A stretch of DNA of 11,212 nucleotides from MED-G116 sp038147495. Lineage in GTDB: Bacteria; Pseudomonadota; Alphaproteobacteria; Puniceispirillales; Puniceispirillaceae. Location of the stretch: positions 1 to 11,212 of the forward strand of contig JAYQTT010000004.1 of the NCBI GenBank assembly GCA_038147495.1. Reading direction: 5' to 3'. A program made the position numbers and the translations under genes. Positions 7,091 to 11,212 of this stretch are shown in pieces. Within the stretch, counting starts at the first letter, position 1; each line of letters begins with the position of its first letter. The notes under the pieces are model-generated. The model did not search any database and was not told where the DNA came from. It was given only the letters and a program-made list of their open reading frames with translations.

Positions 7091-8104
7091 AAAATGAGAT
7101 TCTGATCTGGGGCGCGGGTGCCATAGGGGGTATTGGGGGCCTACTGGGCACGTGCCGGCCAATCGGTAACGATGGTCGATATCGTCGCAGACCATGTCAC
7201 CGCCTGCCGCACCGAAGGGCTGAAGATTGAAGGCCCTGTTGAAGAATTCACGCAGGTTGTCGATGCAGTTCTGCCGGAGGATCTTGCCGGGACTTACAGC
7301 TGTGTCGTGCTTGCCGTGAAAGCGCAGGCCACAGAGGCTGCCGTGGCATCGATTCTGCCGCACTTGCGGGAAGACGGGTTCATTCTTTCCGCCCAGAACG
7401 GGCTGAACGAAAAGATGATCGCGGATCTTGCCGGCGCCCACAGAACCATGGGTGCTTTCGTCAATTATGGCGCTGACTGGATTGAACCGGGGCGGATCCT
7501 CTTCGGCAATCGGGGCGCCGTTGTTGTTGGTGAAATAGACAACGTCATTCGTGAACGCACCGAACGCATGCATAAGTTGCTTCAGATATTCGAGCCAGAT
7601 GCGGTGCTTACGGATGACATCTGGGGTTATCTCTGGGGTAAAATGGGCTATGGCGCGATGCTGTTTGCAACCGCGCTGACATCTGACAGCATGACTGCAA
7701 ATTTTGCTGATTTGGACCGAGGTCCGGCGCTGATGGGACTGGCCCGTGAAGTCATGCGAACCGCGGTGGCCGAGGGTGTAACTCCCAGACCGTTCAATGG
7801 ATTTGAGCCAAAGGCATTCATGCCTGATGCGGCCGATGCATCTGCGTTGAAAAGCCTTGCTGACCTGGCGGACTTCAATTCCCGAACGGCCAAAACACAC
7901 ACTGGAATTTACCGCGATCTTGCTGTGCGCAAGCGCAAAACGGAAGTCGATCAGCAATTGGGAGTCATTGTTGATATTGCGGCGGGTCACGGTGTCGACA
8001 CGCCGCTGCTGCGCCGCCTGATCGAATTGATCCATGATATTGAGGAAGGCCGCCGTGACATGTCGGTTTCCACCTTCCACGAACTGACGAGGGTGATGCC
8101 ATGA
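7087..8104 (+). CDS. Ketopantoate reductase-like (ApbA/PanE) dehydrogenase, frame interrupted near the start
   Basis: This encodes an NAD(P)-dependent 2-keto acid reductase of the ApbA/PanE type, but the frame is broken. From the ATG at 7087 the protein begins MKNEILIWGAGAIGG, the start of the Rossmann fold, then shifts out of frame and stops at 7228-7230. The rest is intact in another frame from 7133 to 8104 (GAYWARAGQSVTMVDIV onward, 323 codons). That part has AVKAQATEA (61-69), SAQNG (86-90), LWGK with K170 at the family's catalytic lysine position, and KTEVD (269-273) near the C-terminus. Restoring two G in the first G run would read GAGAIGGVLGAYWARAG, a normal family motif. The ATG overlaps the previous stop and the TGA overlaps the next start, so position in the operon is normal. 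This could be a base-calling error, a recent mutation or a variable G tract. A role outside pantothenate synthesis is likely from context. Confidence 0.82.
7126..7139 (+). other. Frameshift site at two G runs
   Basis: Runs of five G at 7126-7130 and 7135-7139 flank TATT at the Rossmann glycine motif. The ATG frame enters and the downstream frame leaves here. A net change of +2 nt in the first run, or -1 nt in the second, would join the frames. The first repair keeps the full family motif length and is preferred. Confidence 0.75.
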
Positions 8105-8844
8105 CCACAAGAACAGCGCTTGTGACAGGCGTTGTTGGCGGCATAGGGGCGGCCATCGCGTCGAGACTTGCGACGGATGGGGCAAAGGTGATTGTGTCTG
8201 ATCTGCCTGGAGAGGCCGCGGCGGCTGCCGCAGACCGGTTGCGACTGCCGATGATCGCGGCTGATCTCGGTGATCCTCTGTCGGTCAGCAACTTGAAAGA
8301 TCATCTGGTCGCCCAGCATGGGAATCCGGACATCATTGTCAACGCTGCCGGCGGGGTGTGCAATCAGATTGGAACACCTTTGGAAGAGGTGGAGCCGTCT
8401 GGCTGGAAAAGCATTTTTGCGGCCAATGTTGATTCCGCTCTTCATCTTGCTCAATCCTTTGTTCCTGCAATGAAAGCCAATCGGTGGGGCAGGGTGATCA
8501 CCATCAGCTCCGGGGCCGGGCTGCGACCAAGTCTGACTGGCATTCATGCCTATACAGCAGCGAAACATGCCCTGGTCGGATTGACCAAACAGCTCAGTCT
8601 CGAGCTGGGACAGCATGGCATAACCGTAAATTCGATTGCACCTGGATTCATTCTGTCGAATGCGGCAACCGAACGACAATGGCAAGCCTACGGACAGGAT
8701 GGCCAGGCTGAAATCATGAACCGCATTCACACACGCCGTCTTGGCAAGCCGGAAGACATCGCCGCTGCGGCCGCTTTCTTGGCGTCGGAAGAAGCAAGCT
8801 GGATCACCGGTCAGATCCTGAGTGTTGATGGCGGCATTGCCTGA
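8101..8844 (+). CDS. SDR-family NAD(P)-dependent oxidoreductase
   Basis: This is a classical short-chain dehydrogenase/reductase of 247 residues, expected to interconvert an alcohol and a ketone in the cytoplasm. Motifs: TGVVGGIG (9-16) for cofactor binding, D57 in AADLGD, NAAG (81-84), N109 in AANVDSA, catalytic S137 in ISSGAG, Y151 and K155 in YTAAK, the PGF motif (181-183) and a C-terminal GQILSVDGG (237-245). D34 after strand 2 (VSDLPG) suggests NAD rather than NADP preference. The length is standard. The ATG at 8101 overlaps the preceding stop as ATGA, with GAGGG 7 nt upstream. It sits between a keto acid reductase and a peptidase, so it probably acts on an intermediate of the same pathway. 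FabG-like annotation is common for such proteins, but no fatty acid genes are nearby. Confidence 0.93.
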   Translation: MTTRTALVTGVVGGIGAAIASRLATDGAKVIVSDLPGEAAAAAADRLRLPMIAADLGDPLSVSNLKDHLVAQHGNPDIIVNAAGGVCNQIGTPLEEVEPSGWKSIFAANVDSALHLAQSFVPAMKANRWGRVITISSGAGLRPSLTGIHAYTAAKHALVGLTKQLSLELGQHGITVNSIAPGFILSNAATERQWQAYGQDGQAEIMNRIHTRRLGKPEDIAAAAAFLASEEASWITGQILSVDGGIA

Positions 8845-8861
8845 CAAGAGGATTGAACGCC

Positions 8862-10274
8862 ATGTCTGATGCTGTTCTTGAATATGCCCTGAACAAAAGA
8901 GCTTCGTTGATTGACGCTTTGAAACAGCTTGTCGCCTGTCCTTCTGTCGGCGCTGATCCGGCGATGGCTGACGGCATGGAAAAGGCGCGACAGCTGATCG
9001 AACAAAAGCTGGATGAAATGGGTTTTCAGAACCGTCAGCGGTTGGTGCCTGACGATGGCGCGGGTCAACCTGCCATTTACGCTGAACGGCTTGATGCAGC
9101 TGATAAGCCCACCATGCTGATCTATGCTCATTATGACGTGCAGCCACCAGACCCAGAAGACAAGTGGCACACGCCGCCTTTTGAACCGGTCGAAAAGGAT
9201 GGCCGGATCTATGGGCGTGGCATTTCAGACGACAAGGGCCCCATGATGATCGCCCTGGAAACACTGGCAGCATTCCTAGCCGTTGAAAAAGCATTGCCAG
9301 TCAATGTCAAATTACTCATCGAAGGAGAGGAGGAAACCGGCTCTCCCTCCTTGCCGGGCATTCTTCAGGCCAACAGGTCATTGCTTTCTGCTGATGCTGT
9401 ATTGTCAGCTGATGGCGCGCGCTGGCGACCTGATCTTGTTAGCCTGAATGTAGGATCGCGGGGGAATGCGGGGTTCGAGGTGAAACTCATCACAGCATCT
9501 CAGGACCTGCATTCCGGTCGCTATGGTGGGATTGTCCGCAACGCCTTGCATGAAATGGCCAGACTCATAAGCGGTCTGCACGACGCAGACGGCCGCGTGG
9601 CTGCGCCAGGATTTTATGATGGTGTTTGTGAGCCTGGTGAACATGAACGCGCTGAGATCCAATCCATTGCTTATGATGGCTCCAGACTGCTGTCGGAAAT
9701 CGGAGCGGTTCCCCATGGGGAACAGGGCTATTCAACCCTCGAGCGGCTGTGGCTGCGCCCAACGCTGGATGTCAATGGCATGTGGGGCGGTTATACCGGC
9801 GCCGGGTCGAAAACAGTGATTGCCAATGAAGCATCTGCAAAGATCACCATGCGTCTTGTAGAAGGGCAGGACCCGGTGGCCGCGCAGGAATCCGTCATCA
9901 GGCATCTTGAAGCAAACACGCCGGAGGGGGTCAGGCTGGAATTCACAGGTGAGCGTGGGGCGTCAGGAGCCTATACAGTGCCGACGGACCACCCGCTATT
10001 GAAAGCGGCATCGAACGCGCTCGAGGCCACAACAGGCACGGTGCCCCGGCGCGTCCGGATAGGGGCATCGCTACCTCTGACAGAAATTGTGCATCGCCTG
10101 CTGGGATTGCATACGATTATGTTTTCCTTCGCGCTTTCAGATGAAAACTTTCACGCGCCAAATGAGTTTTTTCGCCTTGATTCGATATCTGACGGGCTTG
10201 CGGCATGGGTCAGCATCCTGCGTGAAATAGCAGAGTCTGATGTGGCCGATTACGCGCCATACAGGCAGAGATGA
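8862..10274 (+). CDS. M20-family metallopeptidase (dipeptidase/CNDP-like)
   Basis: This 470-residue di-zinc hydrolase belongs to the M20 family (ArgE/DapE/carnosinase-type). Motifs are complete: AHYDVQP (89-95) with H90 as ligand and D92 beside it, GRGISDDKGP (118-127) with bridging D123, EGEEETG (154-160) with catalytic E157 and ligand E158, D184 in SADGARW, DLHSGRYGG (215-223) with H217 from the lid domain, and DENFHAPNE (427-435) with H431. The lid domain spans about 195-365. Residue spacings match CNDP-type dipeptidases. There is no signal peptide, so it is cytoplasmic. The ATG at 8862 has AGGA 9 nt upstream; a TTG at 8853 abuts that site and is rejected. It follows the SDR gene by 17 bp. 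With the peptide importer it fits cleavage of an imported dipeptide or N-substituted amino acid. M20 proteins also include carbamoylases and deacylases, so the exact bond is open. Confidence 0.94.
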   Translation: MSDAVLEYALNKRASLIDALKQLVACPSVGADPAMADGMEKARQLIEQKLDEMGFQNRQRLVPDDGAGQPAIYAERLDAADKPTMLIYAHYDVQPPDPEDKWHTPPFEPVEKDGRIYGRGISDDKGPMMIALETLAAFLAVEKALPVNVKLLIEGEEETGSPSLPGILQANRSLLSADAVLSADGARWRPDLVSLNVGSRGNAGFEVKLITASQDLHSGRYGGIVRNALHEMARLISGLHDADGRVAAPGFYDGVCEPGEHERAEIQSIAYDGSRLLSEIGAVPHGEQGYSTLERLWLRPTLDVNGMWGGYTGAGSKTVIANEASAKITMRLVEGQDPVAAQESVIRHLEANTPEGVRLEFTGERGASGAYTVPTDHPLLKAASNALEATTGTVPRRVRIGASLPLTEIVHRLLGLHTIMFSFALSDENFHAPNEFFRLDSISDGLAAWVSILREIAESDVADYAPYRQR

Positions 10275-10285
10275 GCAACTGAGGA

Positions 10286-11140
10286 ATGGTAGACAACCGG
10301 CGTGGTGCGATCCTGCTGATCATGTCGGCGGCAATATTCACTGCTGATGTCACGGTTTTGAGGTATCTCAGCCCCGATGTTCCTTTTGTTCTGATTATAT
10401 TCTTTCGGTCACTGTTACAGCTTTTGATTGTCACGGCCTATATACGAATGCAGGCCAATATTCCATTCATGTCACCGCGCTGGCCGATGCTTGTTACGAG
10501 GGGGATTACCAGCCTCGTCTGTTGGTGGCTGTACTATCTGAGCTTCAGGAAACTGGATCTGGCGCTTGCGTCGACCCTCACTTTCACGACGTCACTTTTT
10601 GTTGTCTTGCTGGCCCCGTTCGTGCTGCGCGAGAAGATCGGGTCAAAACGGGTGATTGTGACCATCCTTGGTTTCATCGGTGTGGTTCTGGCAAGTGAGA
10701 TTGATGGTTATGGTGTTGATGTTGGCGTGTTGCTGGGACTTGGGTCAGCGCTTGCCGCGGCGATACTGATCTTTCAAAATCGGCTGCTGGTCAAAACAGA
10801 ACATACAGCAACCATCATGTTCTGGATCGGGATGGTCGCAACCATCGGCACCACACCAGGGGCTATTCTTGGCTGGACTTTTGTCAGCATGCAGGATTTG
10901 GTTCTTCTGTGCCTTGCCGGGGCGCTTGGCACATTTGGCATGCTTTTGACGGTCGAAGCCTATCGCTTTGGCGAGGTGTCTGCCTTGGCCCCATTCCCAT
11001 ATACACGGATTTTGTTTGCCCTTGGCGCTGGTTATTTTCTTTTTGCTGAGAAAGTCAGCCTTTATGAAATATCCGGTGCGGTGATCATCGTCATTTGTGG
11101 GCTGGTCGCCAGCGAAAGACGCAAGCCCTCAACGGTCTGA
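10286..11140 (+). CDS. DMT superfamily (EamA) transporter
   Basis: This 284-residue inner-membrane protein has ten hydrophobic segments in two EamA repeats (about 8-137 and 147-276), the layout of drug/metabolite transporters. Typical marks are R41 in FFRSLL after the second segment, WWLYYLSFRKLDLALASTLTF written in part as WLYYLSFRKLDLALAS (81-96) with the A-x-x-TLTF turn, LREKIGSKR (114-122) at the end of the fourth segment, and LFAEKVSLYEISGAVII (252-268) in the second repeat. Family members export amino acids, nucleosides or toxic metabolites, or take up solutes; direction is not shown here. The gene follows the M20 stop by 11 bp and ends the operon. The start is odd: GAGGA directly touches the ATG at 10286, leaving no normal spacer, yet no other in-frame start before residue 13 exists, so coupling to the upstream gene is likely. 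Confidence 0.92.
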   Translation: MVDNRRGAILLIMSAAIFTADVTVLRYLSPDVPFVLIIFFRSLLQLLIVTAYIRMQANIPFMSPRWPMLVTRGITSLVCWWLYYLSFRKLDLALASTLTFTTSLFVVLLAPFVLREKIGSKRVIVTILGFIGVVLASEIDGYGVDVGVLLGLGSALAAAILIFQNRLLVKTEHTATIMFWIGMVATIGTTPGAILGWTFVSMQDLVLLCLAGALGTFGMLLTVEAYRFGEVSALAPFPYTRILFALGAGYFLFAEKVSLYEISGAVIIVICGLVASERRKPSTV

Positions 11141-11212
11141 CGAAGTGTAAGCGCGGCCCTTGTCACGGCTCGTATGTGCAGTGGCGACCTGGAAGTGGAA
11201 ATTCACAAAATC
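11141..11212. other. 3' flank, no gene supported
   Basis: These 72 bases after the DMT gene show no hairpin with a T-run. A - strand frame is open from the window edge to a TGA at 11129-11131 (27 residues ending in AYTSSDR) and could be the tail of a convergent gene. A + strand frame is open as well. Neither is long enough to call. Confidence 0.3.

Noticed and set aside
7133..7135. TTG at 7133 as the true start of the dehydrogenase
   Set aside because: It would remove the first strand and glycine motif of the Rossmann fold, while an ATG with the expected N-terminus lies at 7087 in another frame.
6971..8185. Long - strand open frame of 404 codons
   Set aside because: It is antisense to the dehydrogenase gene, crosses three gene boundaries, is rich in His, Arg, Cys and Ser and shows no family motif.
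7987..9294. Long - strand open frame of 435 codons
   Set aside because: It is antisense to the SDR and M20 genes, whose catalytic motifs are complete; its composition is typical of a reverse-strand shadow.
11129..11212. Tail of a convergent - strand gene
   Set aside because: Only 27 open codons, which is likely by chance, and an alternative + frame is open too; it cannot be told apart without more sequence.
1..11212. Mobile elements, CRISPR arrays, tRNA or rRNA genes, direct repeats at attachment sites
   Set aside because: No transposase or integrase motifs, no regularly spaced repeats and no RNA gene were recognised anywhere in the window.

Overview
The window looks like a chromosomal segment of an alphaproteobacterium. 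The evidence is moderate GC with mostly G/C-ending codons, Shine-Dalgarno starts, ATGA-type gene overlaps and protein styles typical of Rhodospirillales, SAR116 and Rhodobacterales. The lineage is an inference from general character; no rRNA or marker gene is present. No mobile element, tRNA, CRISPR array or phage gene was found.

Layout. (1) Positions 1-177 hold the 3' end of an unrecognised + strand reading frame that runs convergently into the transporter operon. (2) Positions 164-5649, - strand, hold a complete five-gene peptide-type ABC importer in the order binding protein, permease B, permease C, ATPase D, ATPase F (transcribed right to left). The four downstream genes are joined by 4-bp overlaps. 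A strong hairpin separates the binding protein gene from the first permease gene. (3) Positions 5650-5808 are a divergent control region with two nearly identical 16-bp palindromes, 53 bp apart. (4) Positions 5809-11140, + strand, hold a MarR-type regulator followed by a tightly packed run: creatininase-family amidohydrolase, ketopantoate-reductase-like dehydrogenase (reading frame interrupted near its start), SDR oxidoreductase, M20 metallopeptidase and a DMT/EamA permease. (5) Positions 11141-11212 carry no gene that can be called with confidence.

Working model (inference): the MarR-type protein binds the two palindromes and controls both the importer and its own operon. The importer brings in a peptide-like or amide-containing compound. 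The creatininase-family enzyme and the M20 enzyme would open or split amide bonds, the two NAD(P)-dependent oxidoreductases would process a keto or hydroxy acid product, and the DMT permease would move a metabolite or toxic side product. The substrate cannot be read from the sequence. The points most worth a second look are the twin operators, the hairpin before the first permease gene, the frame interruption in the dehydrogenase and the unusual gene combination in the + strand operon.
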